From contig NZ_JAOCQF010000005.1 in NCBI RefSeq assembly GCF_025380365.1, positions 62,001-126,000 of the forward strand: a stretch of DNA of 64,000 bases, read 5' to 3'. The notes beneath the pieces were generated by a model. It saw only the letters and a list, made by a program, of their open reading frames with translations, was not told the DNA's origin and made no database searches. The stretch is from Albidovulum sediminis (GTDB lineage: Bacteria; Pseudomonadota; Alphaproteobacteria; Rhodobacterales; Rhodobacteraceae). The position numbers and the translations under genes are program-made. Position 1 is the stretch's first letter. Every line of letters begins with the position of its first letter. Below, one piece after another: positions 53,083-61,273 of the stretch.

Positions 53083-53247
53083 ATGTCCCGCAAAGATGCA
53101 CACGCCTTCGCCGCCTCCCTCGCCGCCACGCTCATGGTCTCGATCGTCGTCTTTCAGGCAGGGGATGGATCCTTCGGCGCTGTCCCCGCCGATGAAATCG
53201 ACGGCGACGAGGTTCAGGTGATCGCTGAGGTCGATCCGTGGGCGTAA
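53083..53247 (+). CDS. Small membrane-spanning peptide (54 aa)
   Basis: An ATG at 53083 with AGGAG nine bases upstream. MSRKDAHAFAASLAATLMVS then a continuing hydrophobic IVVFQAG, and an acidic tail (PADEIDGDEVQVIAEVDPWA). One N-in membrane helix is predicted by eye. A hairpin at 53267-53296 follows the stop. Function unknown; too short for standard calls. Confidence 0.55.
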   Translation: MSRKDAHAFAASLAATLMVSIVVFQAGDGSFGAVPADEIDGDEVQVIAEVDPWA

Positions 53248-53266
53248 GGCCCACGGTTTCTCCTGA

Positions 53267-53296
53267 GGCTCGGAGGCGGAGCGAAGGCTCCGAGCC
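53267..53296 (+). terminator. Hairpin after the 54-aa gene
   Basis: GGCTCGGAG ... CTCCGAGCC, perfect 9-bp arms with a 12-base loop, 19 bp after the stop. No strong U-run follows. Confidence 0.45.
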
Positions 53297-53443
53297 GGGC
53301 CTTTCGCCTGTCTGCCATCCCGGGCCGACAGGCAGAATGAGCCGACGACGGTCGGCACGCCAAATGGGCGATCACCGTTGCCCCTGGGGAGTTGCGATCA
53401 CCTGATTTTCGACGGCGGATTGGCCATCCCCACGTCGCTGCCT

Positions 53444-53761
53444 TTAGATAGCGAGCAAACCTGGGTCTTTGCCCGCATTGACGTGATCGGCGAACCACTG
53501 CGGTTTCCGGCCACGGCCAGACCAGGTGACAGCCGCATTCTCAGGGTGTCGATACTTTGCCACGGCCAGCGCACGGGTGGCTTTCACCTCGGCACCGATC
53601 AGATCAGCCAGAGAGTAGCCCATCTCTTTGGCGATTGCGTCCAGCTTGGCGCGAGCTTCGGCCTTATGACGGTCGTCGTAGGTGGAAATCGCCTTGGCGA
53701 GGTCTTTCTGCATTTGCCGCAGTTCTTTGATCGACATCGCCTCGAGATTGAAATCAGCCAT
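53444..53761 (-). CDS. H-NS family nucleoid protein
   Basis: 105 residues. The N-terminal oligomerisation helix (MSIKELRQMQKDLAKAISTY ... HKAEARAKLDAIAKEMG) leads to the C-terminal DNA-binding motif KYRHPENAAVTWSGRGRKPQ-WFADHV, the H-NS signature. Plasmid H-NS-like proteins silence AT-rich acquired genes. It is the only minus-strand gene between the rep operon and the AbiE pair. Confidence 0.92.
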   Translation of the reverse strand: MADFNLEAMSIKELRQMQKDLAKAISTYDDRHKAEARAKLDAIAKEMGYSLADLIGAEVKATRALAVAKYRHPENAAVTWSGRGRKPQWFADHVNAGKDPGLLAI

Positions 53762-54183
53762 TGGGCCCTCGTGTCCTGAATGATGCGTCCGGGATAGTCG
53801 TCAGGTCGCAACATCGCAACTCCCACGGAGGTCACCGCGATAGGGCAGGGGGATAAGGTTGGCTTGAGCCGCTGGGTCGGCGGTTTCGCAAATGCCTCAA
53901 CCAAGTTGCCTTTGTCAGGAAGGCCGAGTTCTACGAGAGCCCCAGGTCGCTCCCATCCCCGGTGCCATCCCTTCGACTGACAATCCCCTAAGCCTGTTCG
54001 GCCTCTGGCGCGCAACCCCGCGTCAGTCCGGGCCGTGTTGCCCCATTGGGGCTGCCCGCTCCACCCCGGCCCTCTGGAGGTTTCCGGTCGCCGTTCCGTC
54101 TCCCGTGCACACCTCAGCCGACAGGCTTTTTCCGGGTCTTGTCGAAGGGACGGTCCCAGGGACAGGAAACACAGGAGCTTATC

Positions 54184-54588
54184 ATGCAGAACATCGTCAT
54201 CCTCGCCGGCAACATCGGTCAGAAGCCCGAAGTACGCTCGACCCAAAGCGGCACGAAGATCACCAACTTCACTCTAGCTACCTCGAGGCCACGCGTCTCG
54301 GAAGGTCGCGTGATGCGCGACGAGAACGGCTACCGGGTCATGGACACCGAATGGCACCGCATCACCTGCTTCAACGGTCTCGGCAAGACCGTCGCAGAGC
54401 ACTGCGAGAAGGGCATGAAGGTCCTTGTCCACGGCCGCATCCACTACACTAAGTGGACCGACGCGACCGGCACTGACCGCTACGGCTGCGAGATCATCGC
54501 CGAGAAGGTCGACTTCCTGAGCCGCCCGAAGTCGGCCGAGAACGAAAACCCCGAACTGGTCGACCGCGACGACGAGGTCCCGTTCTGA
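54184..54588 (+). CDS. ssb: Single-stranded DNA-binding protein
   Basis: 134 residues: MQNIVILAGNIGQKPEVRST, ITNFTLATSR, DTEWHRITCFNGLGKTVAEH, KVLVHGRIHYTKW, ending in the acidic tip DDEVPF that recruits partner proteins. The OB fold is complete; the linker is very short compared with chromosomal SSB, as in plasmid SSBs. ATG 54184 with CAGGAG upstream; longer frames are shadows. A GC hairpin (54611-54632) follows. Confidence 0.95.
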   Translation: MQNIVILAGNIGQKPEVRSTQSGTKITNFTLATSRPRVSEGRVMRDENGYRVMDTEWHRITCFNGLGKTVAEHCEKGMKVLVHGRIHYTKWTDATGTDRYGCEIIAEKVDFLSRPKSAENENPELVDRDDEVPF

Positions 54589-54645
54589 GGAAGGGGGTCT
54601 CCCCCTCGGGCCCGGCGGCGAAACCCGCCGGGTTCGGCCGATCTC

Positions 54646-54812
54646 GGCCGAGGCTGTGTGAAAACTCGCTCGAGCATAGGCGGCTGCGGAACGATGTACT
54701 CCCACAGGCGCAGCTACGAGATTTCGTTCTGCAGTGGGCCGTTGCCCACAAAATTCCAAGGAAACTGTTCTCCGCAGATACTCAAAATCTGAGTTCTCAC
54801 ACGGCCTCGGCC
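54646..54812. repeat. MITE-like element with 22-bp terminal inverted repeats
   Basis: GGCCGAGGCTGTGTGAAAAC-TC at 54646 and, inverted, GGCCGAGGCCGTGTGAGAAC-TC ending at 54812; 20 of 22 match. The 167-bp element has no coding capacity. The GGCTGTGTGAAAACTC start resembles known IS ends, so a transposase in trans may mobilise it. Flanking duplication not obvious. Confidence 0.6.
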
Positions 54813-55548
54813 CTAAGCGGCCTTTCTGTCCCAGAGAGCCGTCATCCGACTTAGAAGTGAATGGCCTGTGCTGTATTTCGCGCAAGTTCGATCTACTATC
54901 AGGTCAGAAGGGCAAGTTAACGAGAGCCCTCTTTCACTTTCCCTTTGGGGGCTTGCTAGATTTGCTTGGTTTGAGGGACGGTGTATTCCCTGGTGTGGTT
55001 TTGTTATCCCGGCGGCGCTGATCCGGTTTCCCTGTTGATTTTGCTATCGGCTTTGGTCCTGGTTTAAGTGCCATGAATGCTATCCTTCTTTGGTTCAAGA
55101 AAATTAAGCCTGCGCGTACCTTCTTCCTTAGGACACAGCAATACTGTGAAACTGTCCGCACGAGTTCTGGCTGAAGTCAAGGCTGAATGGATATTCATAC
55201 AGTACCAATACTCCACGAAAATCGGCAGGCGGGGCCGGAGGCAGTTTGCCTCACTGTATCTATGAACGGCGGTGCGGGCGATCGGGTTGCGTCTGGACGA
55301 AGATTCTGAGCGCCTGCTGTCGGCCTGGATTGGCGTCAGCTTCGGGCCGAAGTGCCGATTGCGGGGAGGTGGAATGCATGACGAGGATGTCCGCTGTCTG
55401 AGTTGCCCGACCTGTCCAAGGCGTCGCGCCGTGCGGCCGCTTCCTGCGGTTTGCTGCCTTGGTGACAAACGCGGCGAACGGCAACTCCCCGTCCGTCGGG
55501 TCCCGTAGAGTAAGAGGAGTGCCGGTTTCCCGGTGACGGGTTGAAGGC
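54813..55548. other. Long stretch without a firm gene
   Basis: About 735 bp, AT-richer than its neighbours around 54900-55230. Only a weak 46-codon frame (54934-55074, minus) has a ribosome site. No repeat or RNA fold was identified. Confidence 0.4.
54934..55074 (-). CDS. Possible 46-aa basic peptide
   Basis: ATG 55074 has AAGGA eight bases upstream. MALKPGPKPIAKSTGKPDQR and a Lys/Pro/Ser-rich remainder. Low complexity, no homologue recognised. It could be a chance frame in an AT-rich stretch; included because of the ribosome site. Confidence 0.25.
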   Translation of the reverse strand: MALKPGPKPIAKSTGKPDQRRRDNKTTPGNTPSLKPSKSSKPPKGK

Positions 55549-55588
55549 TGGGAGAGTGGCTCCCGGCGCCCGTCGCGGGAGATGTCCG
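55549..55588 (+). promoter_or_regulatory. Leader motif copy B (before DUF932 gene)
   Basis: CTGGGAGAGTGGCTCCCGGC then GCCCGTCGCGGGAGATGTCC-G before ATG 55589. GGGAG pairs with CTCCC. It is almost the same as copy A. Confidence 0.65.
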
Positions 55589-56788
55589 ATGGGCGTTGTG
55601 GAAGTCATGGACCCGGTCGCACCGGTTCGGGCTGGTGGCTGGAAGGTCGATGTGAGCCGGGGTGAACGGAACGGGCGTGTGTCGTCCGAATGGTTCAACC
55701 GGCCGGATGACGAGCGGTATCTCTCGCTCGACGATCTCTGGGCCAATGTGAAAGGGCGGTCCGAGCGCAGCCGCAGCCGTGTGGTGCAGACGGCGGACAT
55801 CCGCGTCGAGGCCACGCGCGACAGCGCTGAACGGCTGCATCTGGTTCTACCGAAAGCACATGAGCCCGTTGCGCCCACGCACTGGGCCTTCGGCCAACTC
55901 GCCAACATCGTCGGTGCCCCGGCCTCCTACCTGCGGCAGCTGCCCGCACCGCTGGCGGCGATCAACCTGCAGTATGGCCTCTCCAACCACCGCGCCGAGC
56001 AGGTGAAAACCTTCGAGACGGAAGATGGCCGGACCGAACTGCGCGCCGTGACTGGCCCGGACTATGGCCGCATCCATGACCATGAACTGGTTGAAGCGGT
56101 GCAACGCATCGCGGGCAATGGTACGGGCGACACGCGCTGGAAGGTGCCGGGCGTGCTCGACTGGTCGACTGGGGTCTACAACCCCGATGTCGAGATCAGC
56201 CGTGATACGACCACGCTCTATGCCTCGGACCGCGATATATTCCTGTTCCTCGTCGACGATCACAACCCGATCGAGGCGGGCCGCCTGCCCGACGGCTCCC
56301 CCGATCTCTACTTCCGGGGCTTCTATTGCTGGAACTCCGAGGTGGGTGCTAAGACCCTCGGAATGGCGAGCTTCTACCTGCGGGCGGTGTGCCAGAACCG
56401 GAATCTCTGGGGCGTCGAGGATTTCCAGGAGATCACCATCCGCCACTCGAAATACGCGGCCTCGCGCTTTTCCCAAGAGGCGGCCCCGGCGCTGACGCGG
56501 TTCGCCAATTCCTCGCCGCAGGGCTTCGTGAACGGCATCAAGGCGGCGCGGCAGCAGATCGTGGCGCGCACCGACGAGGATCGGGATGACTTCCTGCGAA
56601 AGCGCGGTTTCTCGAAGGCCGAGTCCGGCAAGATCATCGAGAAGGTGCTGATGGAGGAGGGCCGCCCGCCCGAAAGCATCTTCGACTTCGTGCAGGGCAT
56701 CACGCGGCTAGCGCGGGACAAGACCCAGCAGGATGTCCGTCTGGGCATGGAGGGGCGCGCCAAGAAGCTCCTCGACCGGGTCGGCTGA
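55589..56788 (+). CDS. DUF932 domain plasmid protein
   Basis: 399 residues from ATG 55589 (MGVVEVMDPVAPVRAGGWKV); codons upstream belong to the leader. DUF932 phrases: HWAFGQLANIVGAPASYLRQ, LRAVTGPDYGRIHDHELVEA, DIFLFLVDDHNPIE, GFYCWNSEVGAKTLGMASFY and CQNRNLWGVEDFQEITIRHS. The family is frequent in phages and plasmids near SSB and anti-restriction genes; biochemical role unknown. Confidence 0.85.
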   Translation: MGVVEVMDPVAPVRAGGWKVDVSRGERNGRVSSEWFNRPDDERYLSLDDLWANVKGRSERSRSRVVQTADIRVEATRDSAERLHLVLPKAHEPVAPTHWAFGQLANIVGAPASYLRQLPAPLAAINLQYGLSNHRAEQVKTFETEDGRTELRAVTGPDYGRIHDHELVEAVQRIAGNGTGDTRWKVPGVLDWSTGVYNPDVEISRDTTTLYASDRDIFLFLVDDHNPIEAGRLPDGSPDLYFRGFYCWNSEVGAKTLGMASFYLRAVCQNRNLWGVEDFQEITIRHSKYAASRFSQEAAPALTRFANSSPQGFVNGIKAARQQIVARTDEDRDDFLRKRGFSKAESGKIIEKVLMEEGRPPESIFDFVQGITRLARDKTQQDVRLGMEGRAKKLLDRVG

Positions 56789-56876
56789 CTCGGTGCCGGA
56801 GGCTCTGGTTCCTCCGGCCACTTTATTGCCAAACTGGATTGCTACCTGCCTACAGGATCAAGTTGGGCGAAAAAGT

Positions 56877-57377
56877 ATGGATACTATCGATTGGTCTGAT
56901 CGCGCGTTCTACGATGATGGCGAATGGGTTTCCTGGTCAGAAATTGACGAGCAGCTCCGCTACAAAGAGTGGGGAGCAAAATACCCCAACGCCATCCGAT
57001 CAATGATCCCCTACTTTGAAGACCTGATATCGCTTGCGGAAAGCTATCACCGGGAGACGGGTCTTCATCTCGCCGTCTACGGCGACATCGGTGAACTTTT
57101 CGGCGCGATCACCTACGGCATCAAGCTGAACAAAACCTACGCTCAAGGTGCTGACGGGAGACTTGGCAACGACCACGTCGAAGTGAAAACGATTACCCCC
57201 TTCAAGACGAAGGATGTCGTGGTGGTCGATACCGCCGGGAACTTCAACAAGTTGCTCGTGGTCAAGATCAACGAGGATTTCCAGGTATCAGGTCGAATGA
57301 TTGACCGAAAGGATTTGCCTAAGCGGCAAGGTCGATACCTGCGTGTCCGATGGAGTGATTTGCCGCCGGCAAGTTGA
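56877..57377 (+). CDS. Conserved hypothetical protein (166 aa), possible nuclease-like fold
   Basis: From ATG 56877 (MDTIDWSDRAFYDDGEWVSW). The part GDIGELFGAITYGI and NDHVEVKTITPFKTKDVVVV contains an E-V-K after an acidic residue, reminiscent of PD-(D/E)xK folds, though the catalytic Asp is not certain. C-terminal RYLRVRWSDLPPAS. Base use is less GC-rich than its neighbours, suggesting separate acquisition. I do not recognise its family with confidence. Confidence 0.65.
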   Translation: MDTIDWSDRAFYDDGEWVSWSEIDEQLRYKEWGAKYPNAIRSMIPYFEDLISLAESYHRETGLHLAVYGDIGELFGAITYGIKLNKTYAQGADGRLGNDHVEVKTITPFKTKDVVVVDTAGNFNKLLVVKINEDFQVSGRMIDRKDLPKRQGRYLRVRWSDLPPAS

Positions 57378-57435
57378 GCGGTTTCTGTCGCTCCTTCGAG
57401 GAAGAGTGCGGCGGTTTTGTCTTTGACGGATGAGG

Positions 57436-57473
57436 CGGGGAGAGAGGCTTCCCGCGCCGTCGGAGATTTCCGC
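57436..57473 (+). promoter_or_regulatory. Leader motif copy C
   Basis: CGGGGAGAGAGGCTTCCCGC then GCCGTCGGAGATTTCCGC before ATG 57474. GGGAAG-type pairing (GGGGAG.../CTTCCC) is conserved relative to copies A and B, and the GTCGGAGAT part aligns. Confidence 0.55.
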
Positions 57474-57992
57474 ATGTTCGACTTGCCCATGTCCATCCAC
57501 CCGACCACCGGCGTGCGGGGCGCCCCGCCGGGCTTTCCGTCAGGCGACATCGACCCCAATCCGCCCTTCGCGCTGACCCTGTCGCGCTGCGCACCGGCCG
57601 ACCTGCTGTCGGGCCGGGCCGCCCCGCTTGTCCTCGACCGTTTCGCGACTCTGGCCGAGGCCATGCAGGATGCGATCCAGTATGCCGAGGGGATGACTCA
57701 GGATACCGAGCCCCAGCTTCTGGCGATCCTCGACCGCGACGAGCGCCTTGTGCTGGCCGGGGTCGCCAGCGACGGCGCCGTCGCCTGGTGTCACCCAGTG
57801 ACCAGCGCGGTCGAGGCACGCGGCATGGTGACCGAGGCGAGCCAGCTGCGTGCGCAGGCGGGCCGCGCTGCTGCCTGGGGTGAGCCCGGTCTGGCGCAGC
57901 AGCTGCGCCACCGCGCCGATCTTCTGGACGGGCGTCTCGTCGATCCGCTCTGGCGCGCCTTCGCCGCCCGGGCGCTGCAGATCGCGGCGTGA
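57474..57992 (+). CDS. Conserved plasmid protein of unknown function (172 aa)
   Basis: From ATG 57474 (MFDLPMSIHPTTGVRGAPPG). Contains FALTLSRCAPADLLSGRAAP and FATLAEAMQDAIQYAEGMTQ, then a helical C-terminus. No motif of known function. It carries the leader motif and lies between two other unknowns. Upstream frame codons belong to the leader. Confidence 0.65.
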   Translation: MFDLPMSIHPTTGVRGAPPGFPSGDIDPNPPFALTLSRCAPADLLSGRAAPLVLDRFATLAEAMQDAIQYAEGMTQDTEPQLLAILDRDERLVLAGVASDGAVAWCHPVTSAVEARGMVTEASQLRAQAGRAAAWGEPGLAQQLRHRADLLDGRLVDPLWRAFAARALQIAA

Positions 57993-58033
57993 CGCCCAAG
58001 AGACAGAGGAGGGCAGGGGGATTTGGAGCTGTT

Positions 58034-58094
58034 CCGGGGGAGAGAGAGATTGCCCCGACCGGCTCCGATCCTTTCCCTCTACCGGAGATTCCCG
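58034..58094 (+). promoter_or_regulatory. Leader motif copy D (divergent version)
   Basis: CCGGGGGAGAGAGAGATTGC, CCCGACCGGCTCC and, next to the ATG, ACCGGAGATTCCCG. The GGGAGAG start and CGGAGATTYCCG ribosome context are shared with copies B and C; the middle is longer and different. Confidence 0.4.
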
Positions 58095-58589
58095 ATGAAC
58101 CTAACAGAACCCACCCTCGCGCCGCCGATGGCACCCTCGACCGTCGACATGGCGCAGATCTTCGCGGCGCATGCCGCGCGCGCGGCGCGGATCGAAGCCT
58201 TGCGCCCCGGCAACAAGGATCGCCTCTTTGACGGCCTGATGGCCGCCGGCATCACCCATGTCACTGTAACCTTCGACGGTGCCGGGGACAGCGGCCAGAT
58301 CGAAAGCATCGGTGCCTGGTCCGGCGAGACCGCGGTCGAGTTCCCCGCGACGGAGATCGAATATGCCGCGATCACCTGGGACGACCCAGAGGTGGAGATG
58401 CGGCAGCTCTCACTGGAGGATGTCGTCGAGCAGCTTGCCTTCGACTTCCTCTCCGACACGCATGGCGGTTGGGAAAACAACGACGGTGCTTACGGCGAGT
58501 TCTGCTTCGACGCGGCGGCCCGCTGCATCCACCTCGAGTTCAATGAGAGGCTTGAAGCGAAGTCGAACAATGAGGGCGCAAATGCCTGA
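58095..58589 (+). CDS. DUF6878-like conserved protein
   Basis: 164 residues from ATG 58095. Phrases FDGLMAAGITHVTVTFDGAG, then DTHGGWENNDGAYGEFCFDA and a terminal LEFNERLEAKSNNEG match a small family I recall as DUF6878, found on alphaproteobacterial plasmids and phages. No known function. Its stop overlaps the next gene start by 8 bp. Confidence 0.7.
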   Translation: MNLTEPTLAPPMAPSTVDMAQIFAAHAARAARIEALRPGNKDRLFDGLMAAGITHVTVTFDGAGDSGQIESIGAWSGETAVEFPATEIEYAAITWDDPEVEMRQLSLEDVVEQLAFDFLSDTHGGWENNDGAYGEFCFDAAARCIHLEFNERLEAKSNNEGANA

Positions 58590-59226
58590 GATCATCTGCA
58601 CGACGGTCTACCAGTTCCCCGAACTCTCGGACGCCGCCAAGGAAAAAGCGCGTAGTTGGTATCGCGAACTCGGGCCCCATGACGACTGGTGGGACGCGGT
58701 CTACGAGGACTTCGAGCGGATTTGTGAAATCCTCGGCATCCACCTGAAGACCACGCCCGTCCGCCTGATGGGCGGCGGCACCCGGCAAAAGCCTTGCATC
58801 TGGTTTTCCGGGTTCTGGAACCAGGGCGACGGGGCCTGCTTCGAGGGCTATCTCAGCCATGCCAAGGGCGCGGCAGCGCGCACACGGGACTATGCCCCGA
58901 CAGATGCTATGCTGCACGGGATTGCTGACCGGCTGCATGCTATCCAGCGGCGGAACTTTTACCAGCTCGTCGCCGAGGTCAGCCACCGCGGCCGCTACTA
59001 CCACGAGTACACTATGTCGGTGGACGTCACCCGGGACAGTCCAACCTGGCAGCCGCTCACCGAGGACGCCGAGGAAATCTTGACCGAGGCTCTGCGGGAT
59101 ATGGCCCGCTGGCTCTACCGCCAGCTTCAGGCCGAGTACGACCACCTCACCTCGAAAGAGGCCATCGAAGAGGGGATCATTGCGAACGAGTATACCTTCA
59201 CGGAAGTGGGACTGCGCTTCGGGTGA
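58582..59226 (+). CDS. Conserved phage/plasmid protein (214 aa)
   Basis: From ATG 58582 (MPEIICTTVYQFPELSDAAK). EKARSWYRELGPHDDWWDAV and YEDFERICEILGIHLKTTPV resemble a family widespread in phages and mobile elements, sometimes labelled as antitoxin-like, with unclear support. Tryptophan/aromatic-rich centre CIWFSGFWNQGDGACFEGYL. Overlaps the previous gene, so translated with it. Function unknown. Confidence 0.7.
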   Translation: MPEIICTTVYQFPELSDAAKEKARSWYRELGPHDDWWDAVYEDFERICEILGIHLKTTPVRLMGGGTRQKPCIWFSGFWNQGDGACFEGYLSHAKGAAARTRDYAPTDAMLHGIADRLHAIQRRNFYQLVAEVSHRGRYYHEYTMSVDVTRDSPTWQPLTEDAEEILTEALRDMARWLYRQLQAEYDHLTSKEAIEEGIIANEYTFTEVGLRFG

Positions 59227-59295
59227 CTGGGTCGTATGACACAGACGGGGAAGATAGCTGTGATGCCTCGCGCTTGACGCCCGCAACATCTCCCA

Positions 59296-60198
59296 TCACC
59301 AAGGCAAGGACGTGTAGAGGTCGCGCATAGCGGCGAAACGGGCTTTAAACGGGGGCAGGTTGCCGATCTCCAATGCGAGCGTGTCCCACTCAGCCTCGGC
59401 GCGTTGCTTGATTTCTGGCTCGTCCATGGAACTTCGCTGCGCGTCGATTCCCCGGTTGCGGCATTTCTCGATGAGCGTGGCCAATATTGTGGCTTTGTCA
59501 CTGGCGCTAAAATCGTGGCCGTCGATCAGGAAGGCGATGTCGTAGACGTCCTGCCGACGATTGCGCTTTCGTACTGGCTGTTGGAGCAGCGCGCGGAACT
59601 TTTCGGCGACCAATTCGTGAATGGTGAAGGCGCGGACAGCCACGCCTGCACCTATCAGGTTCAGCTCCTGAAAGTTATAAACGTGATCGCGGAAGCTGAT
59701 TTCGACATCGAGGACCCGGCTTGCTTTCCCTTCGACCAACTTGGTTGCTTCCGCTGTGCCACGCTTGGCAGAGCCAATACGTACGCGCAGCGCAGGAAAG
59801 GCATGGTCTTCAAAGTTTTCGGCACGGGGCATCTTCTTGACAGACTGCACCTGACACAGAAGGTCGAGGTAGCCAAGCGTGATCGCAGTTTTCGGCAACA
59901 GGTCGTTCAGCTCCGGGGCGAGCTTCTCGGCTAGATAGGCAGGTTCCACCATCGAAGTGAAATCAACATCGCCCGTGACCCTGATGCTCTTGAATGCCAG
60001 CGCCATGGCCGCCCCGCCTTTCAGCACCAAGTTCGCGTGCAAGCTGGGGGCAAGCCCGATAGCGGTCAGGACGATTTCGGTTACCTGCCGATCGCGGTAG
60101 CGCGTGGGGTCGGCGCGCGATGCCTCAACCCATGCCCTAACATCGACATCAACGATGTCGAACTCCAGATCACGTGGTTGTTCATCGGCCTCAGACAT
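59296..60198 (-). CDS. AbiEii-type nucleotidyltransferase toxin
   Basis: 300 residues. Nucleotidyltransferase core: LVLKGGAAMALAFK, then RVTGDVDFTSMV with the catalytic acidic pair, and HELVAEKFRALLQQPVRKRN-RRQDVYDIAFLIDG, the AbiEii signature. Toxins of this class add nucleotides to tRNA acceptor ends and give phage defence or plasmid stabilisation. It overlaps the antitoxin stop by 8 bp. Confidence 0.9.
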   Translation of the reverse strand: MSEADEQPRDLEFDIVDVDVRAWVEASRADPTRYRDRQVTEIVLTAIGLAPSLHANLVLKGGAAMALAFKSIRVTGDVDFTSMVEPAYLAEKLAPELNDLLPKTAITLGYLDLLCQVQSVKKMPRAENFEDHAFPALRVRIGSAKRGTAEATKLVEGKASRVLDVEISFRDHVYNFQELNLIGAGVAVRAFTIHELVAEKFRALLQQPVRKRNRRQDVYDIAFLIDGHDFSASDKATILATLIEKCRNRGIDAQRSSMDEPEIKQRAEAEWDTLALEIGNLPPFKARFAAMRDLYTSLPW

Positions 60199-61072
60199 TG
60201 ATTGAAATCATCCAGCGCTCAGAGAATTCAGGCGCATACTCGGCATCAGGGTCGAGCTTCCGTGATCCACCCCTTTGGGCAAACTTCTCCCAGTTGTGCA
60301 GTGCTGGGTGATCTATGTCCATGACCTCAGACAAGATGTAGCCCGCGCGAACCTTTACGATCTTGACGTCGAGTTGATCTATCGCGGCAGTAATTTCCTG
60401 AACCCATTGGCTTGCTTCATTCTCCCAAACGTCCAAAACGTGGTGCATGCCTCCGCAGAGGCTGGGTTCAGTCAGCATGTCAGCAAACGTTTGGCCTATC
60501 GAAGTGATCCTGGTCTCTTCCCCGCTTACTCGGGAAGGTGTCCAAGGATGGCTGGACACATGCACGACAACCGGACGACGGCGGATCGTGTCTCTGAAGC
60601 CCGGTCTGTTTAAGATCGGGCTCTCGAGCCGCTGAACTTCGGGCAGATCGCGTAAAGCGCGCTCGCTCCTAAGAGCGTTCCAACGGTCGCGCTTGGGGGT
60701 TGTGAGGTGCAAGGCTTGTGGGCTTCGATCTGACAGGCCGTATCTCTGCATGGCTGAAAGGTGTGAAACGTAGGCGAACGGGTCTGCGATGCAGGCTACT
60801 TCTTCAGCTGATCCGGCCCGGGTTGCTTGCGTCACACGCCATACGCCGGAGGTAAAGTCAGAGTCAGAAACCAGTGCTCGTCGCGCTTCGAGCCGACGAA
60901 TCGCGTTCTTTGCCCGCAGTTGGTCCCAGTAATGTGGCATCCGCTTCAGCGGCTCATTCTTCCAAGCCTTGCTGTGGAACAATTGATGGCCAAGAACATA
61001 AAAATCATAGAAGGTGACCACAGGTAAGTCTCTGGCCAGCAATACATTTTCAAGGCCGTCGGAAAAATTCAT
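60191..61072 (-). CDS. AbiEi-like antitoxin/regulator
   Basis: 293 residues. Winged-helix-type N-terminal region (LRAKNAIRRLEARRALVSDS), ADPFAYVSHLSAMQRYGLSD, a typical AbiEi middle motif, then a C-terminal domain (TRITSIGQTFADMLTEPSLC, GGMHHVLDVWENEA). It is paired with the downstream nucleotidyltransferase. AbiEi binds operators to repress the pair. The ATG at 61072 has no ribosome site because the palindrome at 61075-61119 lies immediately upstream; leaderless or coupled translation is possible. Confidence 0.8.
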   Translation of the reverse strand: MNFSDGLENVLLARDLPVVTFYDFYVLGHQLFHSKAWKNEPLKRMPHYWDQLRAKNAIRRLEARRALVSDSDFTSGVWRVTQATRAGSAEEVACIADPFAYVSHLSAMQRYGLSDRSPQALHLTTPKRDRWNALRSERALRDLPEVQRLESPILNRPGFRDTIRRRPVVVHVSSHPWTPSRVSGEETRITSIGQTFADMLTEPSLCGGMHHVLDVWENEASQWVQEITAAIDQLDVKIVKVRAGYILSEVMDIDHPALHNWEKFAQRGGSRKLDPDAEYAPEFSERWMISINV

Positions 61073-61074
61073 CT

Positions 61075-61119
61075 GCAGTGCCTATCCATATGTCCTTAGG
61101 ACATATGGATAGGCACTGC
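61075..61119. repeat. Perfect palindrome 1 before the AbiE pair
   Basis: Two perfect 21-bp arms around a TTA loop: left arm starts GCAGTGCCTATCC and ends ATATGTCC, right arm is its exact complement. The core TATGTCC-TTA-GGACATA is shared with the second copy at 61169. It starts two bases upstream of the antitoxin ATG. Confidence 0.9.
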
Positions 61120-61168
61120 GTCATTGTCAAGGGTTCTACTGACATCAGGTTGAGTCAGATTTAGATAC

Positions 61169-61213
61169 GGCATCGGTAGCTGTATGTCCTTAGGACATAC
61201 AGCTACCGATGCC
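61169..61213. repeat. Perfect palindrome 2 before the AbiE pair
   Basis: Two perfect 21-bp arms around TTA: left arm starts GGCATCGGTAGC and ends TGTATGTCC. Only the inner TATGTCC and a few positions agree with palindrome 1, yet both are fully self-complementary, so self-complementarity itself seems conserved. Confidence 0.9.
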
Positions 61214-61273
61214 AGAAGTAAACACCAGAGACTAGCAACCGAGCTTAGCGACGAGCAATCTCGCCGGACCCAG

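Noticed and set aside
54274-54885. 203-codon minus frame opposite ssb
   Set aside because: Shadow of ssb and of the MITE-like element.
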